The notes below the pieces were generated by a model, which ran no database searches, was not told the DNA's origin, and was given only the letters and a program-made list of their open reading frames with translations. Positions 23,994 through 35,406 of a stretch of 64,000 nt of DNA are shown piece by piece (within the stretch, counting starts at the first letter, position 1; the number at the start of each line of letters is the position of its first letter). Source of the stretch: Pogona vitticeps (taxonomy: Eukaryota; Chordata; Lepidosauria; Squamata; Agamidae); contig NC_135783.1 in NCBI RefSeq assembly GCF_051106095.1, forward strand, positions 206,132,472 through 206,196,471, in the 5' to 3' direction. A program made the position numbers and the translations under genes.

Positions 23994-25085
23994 GACTTCA
24001 ATAGAGCTTCAAATTAGCTATGAACAAGGCTTATTTGCTTTCTCCGTGTGACCAATTAATGGGAACAGACCCAGGAAAGCTAGAATTTCCCAGTACTGTA
24101 CAACTTTGCAGCAAGTGAATATGAGGGGAAAACTTTTGTCAATTTCCACTTCCCCCGCTGTGTAGTCAAACCCTGAGACAATTTGTGGGGACTTCATGCT
24201 AGCCTCTTGAGAAAATGGTTACATATGGCTGAAAGGAGCCAGAATGTAGCTAGTGGTAAGGTTCATCATCTAAATAAGCATATTTTCCAGTACTTATATT
24301 CTGACACACATTTGATTTGCACATGTCATTCTTGATCCAGCATTTAATACATTTTGATCAAATTCTTTGCTTTTATGCACAGAACTCAGATCTCTGCTCT
24401 CATAACTTTCAGGTTCAATTACTGAAATGTGTACGATGTGTACGGGCTGCCTTTGGAGACTTCTTGGAAATACCTTCAAGGCAAAATGTAGCTGTTAGGC
24501 TCCTGATGTGGAAGACTGGCCAAAAGAAATATATCACTGCTTTTTAAAAAACTATATATACATATATTGTTTCTAATGCAGTCTTGAGCCTTATTCAGTG
24601 TTTGTCCTTGTATTTTAAAGTGTAAAAAGAACTGGGGCCCAGGCATTGAAGAACCACCTTTTCCTTCCCAATCTGGCCCAAGTGTTACATTCATGGGCAG
24701 AGGGCTGCCTTCTTGTCTTCCTATCTCCTAGATTTAGTGGGTAGCAAATGGATAGACTTCTTGTTTATGGAGGCTTCCTTCAAGCCACGTGCTCTCTCTC
24801 ACAGAAAGCTTAGCTTGGTCCCACATCTGACGATTCCTCTCTGCCAGGCAACTATTTTTTTCCCAAACCTTTCACCTTGTCATTTATATTGGTCTGAATG
24901 GATGGCTGTATTGTTTATGCAAGCTTTTGTCAAAATGATGATTTCTGTGTGGCTTGGAATGCAACTCCCGTCATCTGTGCCCATTGGCTTGCGGGCTAGG
25001 GCTGATAAGTCGTCTAAGATATCTAGACCATGCTGCAAAAGTCTGGTTGATTTTGTCATTGTTATTATTTGGTTTTCCTCTTCCC
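23994..25085. other. No clear feature; possible decayed fold-back MITE near 24955-25010
   Basis: Around 24958 the string AATGCAACTCCCGTCATC and then CCCATTGGCTTGCGGGCTAGG resembles the middle of the ~136-bp hAT fold-back family, but ends are not visible. The rest is unique. Confidence 0.35.
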
Positions 25086-25087
25086 TA

Positions 25088-25290
25088 TGCAGTGAGTTAA
25101 GTATCTGGCTGTAGAGCCAGGGGTTGGGAGCTCAGTTCATTTCAGAGGAGCCAGCCTGTGTGGCCTTGGGCAAGCTGCACAGTCCCAGGGCACCCTAGAA
25201 GAAGGCAATGGTGACCCACTTCTGAGTACTGTCTACCTAGACAACTCTGAAAAGAGTGTTGTCATAGGTCAAATTGACTTGCCAGCACAG
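25088..25290 (+). mobile_element. tRNA-type SINE (same family as 30010)
   Basis: Shares GGAGCCAGCCTGTGTGGCC, GCTGCACAGTCCCAG, the ACTTCTGAGTACTGTCTACC region and the tail TCAAATTGACTTGCCAGCAC with the copy at 30010-30237. Confidence 0.8.
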
Positions 25291-25804
25291 AAGAATTATG
25301 CACTGTATCCTGAGCAGATTTTGAGAAAGTTGCCCTTTTGGACTGTAACTCTTCTGCCTGCGTGATAATTGTAATCCAAAAAGGTAACATTCTGGATTTG
25401 CGTTCCAAATATAGTGGAACACCGCTTGTGTGATGAAGCTTTTTGTCTTCCCCTCCTATAACATCCTATTGTGCTCTGTCCCATTTAAACAACTACTTAG
25501 GGTCAAGGGCCACAGCACCCTCTAGCACAGAATGCTTTGAGGTATGGGAGTGGCAGCTAATGTTTCTGAGATGCAGAGAAACTGGGAGAGTTCAGCTGGG
25601 CTGCCTTGTGCAAAATGCCCATCTGGTCTCACAAGATACCTAAAGAGCTTACACTTTGCTTCTGCTCTGTCTGCAGTGTCTATCCCAGAGCTTTACTTTT
25701 ATTTGACATTATTTGGAAGTTGTTGAATGCCCATAAAGTTTGTTCAATTAAAGAACAGGACACCAGATTAATTTAATTCAATGAACTTATAAATAAGATG
25801 ATTG

Positions 25805-25985
25805 TTATGTGTCGTCAACCAACTGATAGCTACTAAATAGAGATTTCAAGGTAAGTGAGATATTTAAGAAGTGGCTTTACCAGTTCAGCACACGCCCCAA
25901 GTGAGTTTCCATGGCCAAGCAGAGATTTAGACTCAGATCTCCTGAGTCCTTCTAGTTTGTTATTCTTTTCACTGCAGTACACTGG
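25805..25985 (-). mobile_element. tRNA-type SINE with RTE-like tail, reversed
   Basis: On the - strand it has GGACTCAGGAGATCTGAGTC, CTTGGCCATGGAAACTCACT, TTAAATATCTCACTTACCTT and a degenerate tail, the same order as at 8349-8532. Confidence 0.75.
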
Positions 25986-26555
25986 GGATCATAAATAAGA
26001 TACGGATACCAATAAATTAAAATAGGGATTTTTGCACTGGGAGTGCAAACAGTTTTTGTTTTTTTATGGTGTGCAAGGACAGAAATTGGAGGCAGAAAAA
26101 GGGTACTTCTTTGTTTAGTTGCATGGCTTATTGGCAATAAAATGTACAATAACTGGACTTTAAAGGTCTGAGCTGTGTGTGTTATAATCAATATTCTGTG
26201 CTACTGAGCCAGCCGTTCCCACTTCCTGCATCATAACAATCCACAAATATTTAAAAGCAAAAATATGACACTTGTTCTGCTTGTAAATATCTCTGTGTAT
26301 AAAGGAAGTCTTTATTTTCCTGGAATACATCAATGACTGTGAGGTTTTTTTTCCAGGACTTCCAATGAATCTCCTAACTCTGTATCTATGCCATTTACCA
26401 GCGAATTATAATTCCAGATCTTTTTGTATCCCTGGTGACATGAGATGTGTGCTCATGGTGAATAAACAATGAAATAAACAAATGCAGATGCCAAAGCCAA
26501 TAAAACTGGCCAGATATTTTCCTGTCTGTCTGCACTTGGGGAGGGGGAGAGACAC
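25986..26555. other. No recognised feature
   Basis: Unique AT-rich intron sequence. Confidence 0.4.
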
Positions 26556-26617
26556 CCTTCCTTCCTTCCTTCCTTCCTTCCTTCCTTCCTTCCTTCCTTC
26601 CTTCCTTCCTTCCTTCC
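26556..26617. repeat. (TTCC)n microsatellite
   Basis: About 15 uninterrupted TTCC units. Confidence 0.95.
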
Positions 26618-28194
26618 GACAACTGTTTCCCTCTATATGATTTTGGCCTATAACTTTCATTAGTATTTAGTGGGCCACATCTCTTGTAAAGGGATTTAAT
26701 GGTGGTAAAAAAAGACATGACTTCAAGAGCTCTGGTGTGAATTAGTGACTGGTGGTATTGTTTAAACATTTAAACCAGGGATTTCCCAGTAGATTTTCTA
26801 GTGAATTGTTCATAATAGAACCAATTCAGAGTACTATTAACTAGTGAAATATTTCTTCACCTTTAGAGTATAGATGGGGGCTTCATATCCGTATACAAAT
26901 ACAAAGCCCATTGGCACAGATGCTCAGCTTGATGAACACCCACCCCCAGACCCTGTCAGACCACTTACTGTGTGGCACACATGGCTGGCATCATTTTCTG
27001 AGCCCCAACCATGGCAGTAGTTTGGCTGCCACATCCCTGCCACTCCACGGCTGAGCAGGGAGACTTGTTTTTCCCACCCCCTTGCCAGAGTAACTACTTA
27101 AGAGTGAAACGTGTTACTCAGTCAGTATCAGGTTTTTACTTGATTGCACATAGGTTCAGCACTTGCACTTGCTGAGTGGATGAATGCCAAAAAGTGTCTC
27201 CCACCAGGACAAAACTCTAGCTGGACCAAATGGAAATCACATAATAGACTTTGAAGTAGAAATATCAAAGAATAATCAAGTAAAATAGAGCCCCACTTGG
27301 ATTCAGGACAATATTTCTGTGATTGTGGAGAATTCAACCAATGCAGCATTTACGTGTGTGCAATTTATGCCCCACCATGTGTACAAAAAAAAAAAAAAAA
27401 ATCTAGCAAATGACCAAGATAACACTATTGTAGTAGCCAACTTCTGGTCAAAAATAGTCCAATTATCTTAACAATTTAATTTGTTTTTAACTTTACCAGT
27501 ATTTAATATACTTCCAAAATTTTTAATTGTGGAGCACTCTTGATAAGGAAAAAGAAACACTTGTACATACCATATGATGGTGGTATGAAGCTTGATCCTC
27601 TAAACAGAGGTGATGCCCAGAGATTCAATAAAAGTGCTAGTCATAGGTTTGTCTTAATGTATCACCATCCAAGCCCTCCTCCAATCTTAACTCTCACATT
27701 GTGGAAAGCTGGAACTGAAGAGGAGTGCAGTTTCTGTCCAAAGAGATTCTCCACATGATCAGAACACCTAAAAAAATAAATCAGGTTCTCAGTCCTACGG
27801 AGATACTCCACACATAGAACCAGCTCTCCTTTTCAGATGTAGCTCTTTATACATGAAGGCTAGGATGGAAAGGGCAGAGCATTTTGATGAATGCTTGAAT
27901 AGGTCTAGAGTCAAAGACAGGAGCAGAACCCTGTGGTAAATGTCCGGGATGCCCTTTCTTTGTGTACTGTCTCAGGTCATAAAACCAGTGGACTATTCCA
28001 GTTGTAAGCAGGTTAAGAACCTGCTGTTCAACATTCTGTGGGAATGCTGGTTTACACATCCATTTGCAGCTTAACTAGAAGGATTATTAGGATTAATTTT
28101 TCTCTTGGTATCTATCCTTGAAGTAGACCTCCAAATGAAGCAACAAAAAATAACATGTCCTTTGATGAGTACTTATATTGACTATTGTGTAACA

Positions 28195-28195
<1 letters not shown>
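26618..28195. other. No recognised feature apart from poly(A) at 27387-27402
   Basis: Unique sequence. The poly(A) run may mark an old retroinsert tail, but no source can be named. Confidence 0.4.

Positions 28196-28277
<82 letters not shown>
28196..28277 (+). repeat. (GTAA)n microsatellite, about 20 units
   Basis: Uninterrupted GTAA repeat on the gene's sense strand, followed by (TG)n (28278-28304) and (GTTT)n. Every unit recreates GTAAGT, the consensus 5' splice-site hexamer. Confidence 0.95.
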
Positions 28278-28319
28278 GTGTTTTGTGTGTGTGTGTGTGT
28301 GTGTTTGTTTGTTTGTTTT
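28278..28319. repeat. (TG)n and (GTTT)n
   Basis: Short TG run followed by four GTTT units. Confidence 0.85.
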
Positions 28320-28899
28320 AATGGAAGGGAATATCCGTTGCTTGGAGGATATATTTTGTTTGTTCATGATAGACAAATCCTTCCTGGGGGAAGAGCTTAA
28401 TAGCAGGGTTGGGGTTTTTTTTTTGTGAGATTGCTTAACTTTCATTATCTTTATGTGTATATTTTATTTCTCAAACTGAAACAAGATACAAAGCTGGTTA
28501 TGTGTCTCATGATCATGGAATTGACATGGTTTTCCACTATATGCCCAAGGGAAAGTTCATCTCATCCTTTAAAAAAAGAAGCTCTAATCATGTAGAGAGA
28601 GCTCATTTACTTGACATCAACCTGCTGACTTCTGCACAGTCATCTCAGGAAGGTCTGGAGGAGCGTGAAAAAGCAGAGGTTGCAGAAAGCCTTTCTTAAA
28701 ATCTTAATTAATGCCCAGGAGCCAAGGATGACAATATTTCCATGAACCACCCTCTTTAACATGTTTGTTCTGGACAGGAAACTAGGGAATGGAAAATGCA
28801 AATTCCAGAGCTCATTATAGGGTTAACATTTTCAACAAAATTAATTTCATCTGTAATCAGGAACATGCGTTCAGTTGTCTGGTATAAATAGTTTGCAAC

Positions 28900-28900
<1 letters not shown>

Positions 28901-28969
<69 letters not shown>

Positions 28970-29004
28970 CAACAACAACAAGGAGGAGGAGGAGGAGGAG
29001 GAGG
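28901..29004. repeat. Compound (TAA)n-(CAA)n-(GGA)n microsatellite
   Basis: About 21 TAA units (28901-28965) change into CAA (28966-28981) and then GGA/AGG (to 29004). All three trinucleotides stay in register. Confidence 0.95.
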
Positions 29005-29009
29005 AACAT

Positions 29010-30008
29010 TAGGTCAATGTGTTTGAAAATAAACTTAGATGTGTAAGAAGGCAATCTATTTAGTTTTAATTTGGAGGAATGCATCGAATAATAGATTTGT
29101 TTACCTACCCACCACAGAACATGAAGCTTAATTTGCCTTAGAAGTGCTGATGAATATATGGGTTTGGTTTTATGTTTTGAAGATAATTAGATACTGTTCT
29201 AGAGTTTGGGGAGCTTCCCTGTAAATATGCACCCTGTCCCGTCCACTTTTAATAATCATGTCACATTAACATTGGATTTCTTGCGTGCTTAAACCTTGAA
29301 GACTGTGTGTGGTGTGTCTGTGTTATTTTTTATGTCATATTAGTGAATATACCTTACAAGGGTATCCTGTATGCTTGGCCATGGCATCTATAATTCAGTG
29401 GTTCAGATTGGATCTCAGTTTGTTTTGGACTTATTTAGACCAGATCAAACCTGATTCACACCCGAATTGGAATCAAAATTTGGAAGTCCAAACCTTTGCA
29501 TCTCCTGTTGTCTTGCATTCAGAAACAAAAATGAACCATCACAGTTTTGCTCTTTCACACAAATACAAGGAATTGGGAGACATGGTAGCCCCTGCAGAGA
29601 AATTTAACCCAGCCAAATTGCAGAAAGGTAGGTTCATTCAGCACAGTGGAACATGGTGAATTACACAGTGGTAAATTACAGTATATGTTCTTTTCTAGCT
29701 ATTTATTTCTGTAGAAAATACTTAAAGGGCAACAAGCTATGAGAAAGCACAAATTTGCTTTTGTTTATTAACAAATCTTCTCTTAATTATGGCTTGTCAC
29801 TTAGTTATTTTGGTTGAATAAATCATCCAACAGATGGTCATTTGTTATTTCCTTTTCAAGAAGCCGTGCATCATTTTGTAGTGAGCTGGGATCTTTTAGG
29901 AACTGAGTAACTAGAGTAAGTTGAGAGAAAAATTATGAAAACTGTGAGACCTGCTGCTCCCCAAGGTCAGAAATTTGTACTGGATCAATACCTGTTAAAT
30001 GCATGTGT
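29010..30008. other. No recognised feature
   Basis: Unique AT-rich intron sequence. An open frame at 29309-29659 (116 codons) resembles no known family. Confidence 0.4.
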
Positions 30009-30009
30009 A

Positions 30010-30237
30010 CCTGGCTGGATAGCTTAGTGAGTTAGGTATTTGGCTCTGGACCCAGAGGTTGGGAATTCAATTCCCTACTGTTGCTCCTGGGAGAAGAGCC
30101 AGCCTGTGTGGCCTTGGGCAGGCTGCACAGTCCCAGACCAACCCCAGAAGAAGGGAGTGGTAAACCACTTCTGAGCACTCTCTACCTGTAAAACCCTGAA
30201 AAGAGTTGCCATAAGTCAAAATTGACTTGCCAGCACA
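30010..30237 (+). mobile_element. tRNA-derived SINE with RTE-like tail
   Basis: The head has box A TAGCTTAGTGA (30020-30030) and a box B-like GGAATTCAATTCC. The body is GGAGAAGAGCCAGCCTGTGT, and the tail is GTTGCCATAAGTCAAAATTG then ACTTGCCAGCACA. The tail matches the 3' end type mobilised by RTE/BovB LINEs in squamates. Confidence 0.85.
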
Positions 30238-30420
30238 TGATTATTAGTAATAAATGCTTGTGTAAGCAAGCAGCATCTAATGTTGGAGTGGTTTTGCCTA
30301 TGCAGACACTGCCTCCCTCCCACCTGAACAAACTTAAGATGTGTATTGGTTTTGCAAGAATTCTGTATCGTCAGATACACATGAAGCTTTCCAGTTTTGT
30401 GAAATGATCGTATGTCAAAT

Positions 30421-30584
<164 letters not shown>

Positions 30585-31151
30585 CTTCTCTTCCGGAATA
30601 TATCTGAAAGAGAAAACAGCTGTCCAAATTTGCATTTTGGGACAGACTTGAAGCCAAATCAAACATCAGCCTTCCAGTAGTTACCCAAAGGATGCAGGGC
30701 TTCTAAGGTTGGTTAGTTTGAATTTCCTTCTAGAAGGGACACAACCCTCCACCCCCACACTTTTGGTTGTGCAAGAAGCATCCTTTGTCTCCCTTCAAGA
30801 CAAAGCAGACTGAGCTGGTGGAGGGAGTTTCAGCTATGAGGCTCATATTTTTTTTCTTCCTCTCATGTGTTTTTATCTTTTTAGCTCATGAAGAAAGATC
30901 TTCAGCCCAAAGGGCAAATATAGTTTTATCATTCCAGCACTAGATTTCCAAGTGCTGGGGTTTCCCCATGTCATTTTGTTTCAAAGCAACTATTTCTGAA
31001 TGCCTTTTCGTTTGATATTGTAATGACCATACAGAATTGGACATTGGGAGTTGACTGGGTCCTCTGTATCTTAGGCCTTATCTCTGTTGGCTGGACTCCT
31101 TGGGCAAAAATACACCAGCTTGCTTGCTGGGTAGAACCTATTTGCAGTAGA

Positions 31152-31262
31152 GATTGGGATGTTTTAGTGGGACTCAAGAAACCCAGGTCCTAGTTCCTAC
31201 TTTCCAATGAAAACTCACTGGGTGACCTCGGCCAGTCATTCCAGCCCTTTCCTGGAATCTAG
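31152..31262 (+). mobile_element. SINE fragment (MIR/tRNA-type body)
   Basis: CAAGAAACCCAGGTCCTAG, CAATGAAAACTCACTGGGTG and ACCTCGGCCAGTCATTCC follow the order of the dispersed SINE body; head and tail missing. Confidence 0.55.
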
Positions 31263-31362
31263 AATCATAAACTCTACCACAAGGGAGAAACTGTTTTTTT
31301 TCCTTTGTAACTGCTTAGCCAAGTGGCAAAAACATCTGAAAATACGAAAGGTTCTGCTAGCC

Positions 31363-31498
31363 CACTGGTTCTTAACCTTGGGTTACTCAGGAGTTTTGGA
31401 CTGCAACTCCCAGAAGCCTTCACCGCCAACTGTGCTGGCTGGGGTTTCTGGGAGTTGCAGTTCAAAAACATCCGAATAACAAAGGTTAAGAACCACTG
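31363..31498. mobile_element. 136-bp fold-back hAT MITE (Buster-type TSD)
   Basis: Inverted ends CACTGGTTCTTAACC / GGTTAAGAACCACTG with perfect TSDs TGCTAGCC (31355-31362, 31499-31506). The arms carry GGACTGCAACTCCCAGAAGC and its complement. It has almost the same sequence as the copy at 41246. Confidence 0.92.
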
Positions 31499-31695
31499 TG
31501 CTAGCCTATAGGCTCTTCACACAAGCAAGAACCCAAATTTCCCAGGTTTCTTGCTCACATCTTGAGCCTACAGGAAATCCACAATCTCTCCTTTTAAGAC
31601 TTGTTGCTGCATATATGAGCAAAGTGAGGGGATGGATGAAGCCGTCCTTTGTTACTGTGTTTATGAGTCCAGATTTTCGGAGTGATTGAGTAGAG

Positions 31696-31832
31696 CCGTG
31701 GTTCCCAACCGTGAGTAATCCAAGTGTTCCTGGACTGCAACTCCCAGAAAGCCCAGCCAGCATAGCTGGTGGTGAAGGCTTCTGGGAACTGCAGTCCAGA
31801 AACACCTGGGTGACTCAAGATTGGGAACCACT
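31696..31832. mobile_element. Fold-back hAT MITE, related subfamily
   Basis: Ends CCGTGGTTCCCAACC and ATTGGGAACCACT(G). Near-identical 8-bp flanks GAGTAGAG (31688-31695) and GAGTATAG (31833-31840) have TA in the centre. The arms carry GGACTGCAACTCCCAGAA. Confidence 0.85.
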
Positions 31833-32214
31833 GAGTATAGCTGCACTTACAGCCTGGTCTAACTCACAGGATTATTGTTGTAAGGATTAAATTGGAGAAG
31901 AAAGTTGGTCATGTAGGGCACCTTGATGTTATTGGGTGCAACATATGTGCTGTCAACTCTTTCTTTATTTGTATCAGAGTGTCGTACAATTTAAATTATG
32001 GATGCTTATTAGATATAGGTAATATGAAAATAAAATTTAAAAAGTGAAAGTAATTGTACAATTTTTTATCAGAAGTGAACTACTTCAATAGCATTATATT
32101 GGCATTTTGCTATATCTTCTTTTGTACACATGGTGGGGCATACATTTAATAAGAGTTATTAAACATGTGACTTCTCTGCACTATCTCTGATGAATGTAAA
32201 CATACAAGTGCTGC

Positions 32215-32372
32215 ATTGATTGACAGAGCTTTCAAGAGAAGTCAGATATTTAAGGAGTGGTTTTACTACTTCCCTCCCCAGCGAGTCCCCCAAGGTGGAG
32301 CCAGGACTCAAACCCAGATATTCTGAGTCCTAGTCCATCCGTCTATCCATGGCACTGCACTGGGTATCCCAC
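32215..32372 (-). mobile_element. tRNA-type SINE with RTE-like tail, reversed
   Basis: The - strand shows GGACTCAGAATATCTGGG, a Lys/Pro-type body and TAAATATCTGACTTCTC, matching the 25805 and 8349 copies. Confidence 0.65.
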
Positions 32373-32544
32373 TGAAAGACAAGATTAAAAAAATTTAAAA
32401 TACAGACAATAAATTCAAAGGAGTCTCTAAAAAGAAGTCTGTTCCTCTTTAAGTATATAGATCTGAGTCCTACATACTCAGAGCATAAGAGTTATTAAAC
32501 AAGTGAATGATGTTTACATTACTTCTAATGAATGTAGGCATATA

Positions 32545-33083
32545 TCATATTTTTCTGTGTATAAGATGACCCCATGTATAACACTTTTCTAACCTAAAAT
32601 TAAGAAATCTAAGTGGGGCTTAGCAAGTGTAGGGGAGAAGGGATCAAAGCTCTGCAGGATCGCTTTGATCCCTGCTTTCTCCCTTCATGCTAAGCCTCAC
32701 GGGGCTTAGCAAAAGGAGGGGGAAAGGAATCAAAGCAATCCTGCCAGCACACGATCATTTTGATCCCTTTTCCCTTTATACAACCACGGGGTTGCACTGA
32801 TCCTTTCCCCCCTCCTTTTGCTAAGCCCTATGAGACTTAAGCAGAGGGGAAAGCAGGGATCAAAGCGATCCTGCAGTGCTTTGATCCCTGCTTTCCTTTT
32901 GCTAAGGATTGGCAAGTGGAGGGGAAAGCAGGGATCAAAGCCCTGCAGGAACAATTTGGTCCCTGCTTTCCCCTCCACTTGTTTTGTACTCTCTTCAGCT
33001 TACTTCCGTGTATAAGACAACCCTCAATTTTTAGTCTAAAACTTTTAGACTAAAGTATAGTCTTATACACAGAAAAAATACAG
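32545..33083. mobile_element. 539-bp mariner-type MITE with inverted internal modules
   Basis: The ends TATTTTTCTGTGTATAAGA and TCTTATACACAGAAAAAATA are inverted and flanked by TA. The middle (32600-32985) consists of repeated and inverted modules of GGGGCTTAGC, AGGGGAAAGCAGGGATCAAA and GCGATCCTGCAG. No transposase. Confidence 0.8.
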
Positions 33084-33359
33084 TATATTCTTTGTCTACC
33101 TTGTGGGATTGTAAACAAAAGTACAGGGGTTTATCGCAGAGTCTTCATCAATTCATTGAACATGATAGGAAAGAACCAGTTTAGGTTTTTATGGAGAAAG
33201 CTGTGGGAAAGCTGTGGCAAGGCATTAACTAAATCATCCTTCATGAGATGCAGTGGAACTTTGAAGATTGAGATCTCGGGAGTTTTCACTATGAGTTGGG
33301 TTCACAAATAATGACAAAGGGAAAAAGTAGTTATGTGATACAGGTGTTTTTTCTCACCG

Positions 33360-33535
33360 GGCTCAGTCCAGCTCAGTAGTCAAGCACGTATGTTGCATGC
33401 ATAGAATGCCAGGTTGAATCCCAGAATCTCCAACTAAGAGGATCATATGTGTTTAACAAGACCTTAGAGATACCCTGCCACTAAAGTAATACTGGGCTAG
33501 AGGGGCAAATAGCCTGGCCTCCTATGGGGCACATT
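33360..33535 (+). mobile_element. tRNA-derived SINE (CAGCTCAGTAGT head)
   Basis: CCAGCTCAGTAGTCAAGCAC, a TGCATGCATAGAATGCCAGG stretch and GGTTGAATCCC give a degenerate tRNA head. The body (AGATACCCTGCCACTAAAGT, AATACTGGGCTAGA) matches the common squamate SINE whose reversed body also appears at 63140-63290. Confidence 0.7.
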
Positions 33536-34224
33536 CCAGTGTTCTCAAGTGAGACCATGGCTCAGAGGCAGAGTTGGTGTGTTGGATGTTGGCATCTCCA
33601 GATGAAGAATCAGATAGCAGTGAATGAGAAGGACCTCTCTGCCAGAGAAGCTGCAGAACCAGGGTAGACAATAAAAAGCTAGTTGAGAAAAGGCATCTGC
33701 TTGTGTTTTTTTAATGTAACTGTTTTTACTGGAGATTTTTCCAGTTATTCGAAAACACAGATGTTCTGGCCTATTCAAAGCTCATGAGCTGTTTCAGAAA
33801 ATATCTCCAGGAGATGCCTTGTATATTGAGTTAGAGTGGCAAGGGTAACTGGAGAGCATCAAGTGGCAGTCAGAGAGTTACTTAACTGTGAAGATGTAAG
33901 GGAGAAAAGGCCTAATAAAATAGCCTCTCTCACCCCTGCACAGATGTACATCATCCTCAAACAAATTGGTTGAGTTGGATTGTGATAGTTGTAGTTCAAC
34001 CCAATTGGACAACTCTACTTGGAGAAGGCTGCAACAGATCAATGAGCCACATTGAGCCACTGAATGAAGGTCTTCTTTGGTGGTCAGAGAGGCTAGAGTC
34101 CTCATCCAAGAGATACGATGCTTTGAAGAACAGGAGTAGACACCCTAGTGGCTATAGAACTTATTTAGGAAAAGAGGCAGAATGGTGACTCAATAAATCA
34201 GATCTAGTAGCTGAAATCCAGTAG

Positions 34225-34335
34225 TAACACTTAGACTAGGGCTGTTGAATCAGTGAAACTTACAAAGGAATTGATTTGTCAAATCCCCACTGATTCAGTG
34301 GGCCTACTCTAGTTGCAACTTGCCACTCAACTTTA
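34225..34335. repeat. Unclassified dispersed repeat copy
   Basis: Contains TTGAATCAGTGAAACTTACA, AAGGAATTGATTTG and CCACTGATTCAGTGGGCCTA followed by CTCTAGTTGCAACTTG. It is the same family as 21160 and 58385 and has internal dyad symmetry around TGAATCA. Confidence 0.6.
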
Positions 34336-34379
34336 GCCAGTGTTAAATTCAGGTAAAAGGATTTTAGTGAGAGACTTAA

Positions 34380-34424
34380 CTGGCTAGTGTGGGCGGCATA
34401 TAAATTAAATAAATAAATAAATAA
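34380..34424. repeat. LINE/SINE tail with (AAAT)n
   Basis: GTGGGCGGCATATAAATT followed by AAAT units, the usual tail of reptile L2/CR1-type retroposons. A similar tail lies at 60003-60044. Confidence 0.6.
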
Positions 34425-35406
34425 ACTTCTATCAGATAAATTATGAAGCTGTTGAGCTTCACTGGGAATAAACAAAACATGCATGGCTAATGGGTAGAGA
34501 CACTTTATATTGTTACTTTGATGTTACAGTTGTTAGGACAACATATTGATCTCTTTCCATTTGGCTTTAAAATCTAAAGTTTCACTATATTTGATGCTCA
34601 TCACATCTGAGTATGCCAAAACTATCAGTGTAATACAGATGATGTTGTGCCAATACTTTTAACATCACAGAATGTGTGGAACACACCTTGACTGCAGAGT
34701 ATCCAAGGATCTCATGCTACGAAGTTGGATAGGATGTCAAGCTCTGTGACTTCCATTCCCCTATGCATGCATTTCAATGTGACATGGTGCTTAGAACGCT
34801 TTTTCCACTTAGAGGAGAGGCAGGAGTAGCAGCCGTCTGTTGACAACAAGTAAGAAGTCCATTTCAGATCTCTGTGACTTTATTAAAAACATTGCGCACA
34901 GAGGAAGAGAAATTGTAGATCTCAATAAATAAAGATATATATTCTCAAAGGTGAGCACACTACATCTCCGAGGCATTTCTTTCCAATCTTCAAAAAAATC
35001 ATTTTCCACAGTTAATTTCTCACTTTAAAATGCACACATATAAACACAGATGCCAAGGCCGAGGCTGGCATAAAATTAAGAGATTTGAATGTTTATGTTT
35101 AATAAGAATATTTTTCTGCTTGGAAGTTCTCTCTCATTTCTTAATTTAGAGCACATTATCATCTTAAAAACAGAGATGATCAAAGGTTTTGTTTGCGTCA
35201 AGTATGCTGACAAGCTATCACTAATGTCCAAACAGCTACACCTCTCGCAAGCTGCCAGCGATCAACAAGATCAATAGAGTGGGGTTGTTAACACAGCCTT
35301 CTTACACATAGAAAAAGGAGTAGGCTTGTTTTTTTTGCTGCTCCAAAGGGTAGGACCTGAACCACCATATTCAGTTTACAAGCAGAGATAATTCCGAATG
35401 TTTTGT

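Noticed and set aside
28196-29004. CRISPR-like or satellite array
   Set aside because: Simple microsatellites with 3-4 bp units; no spacers or longer units.
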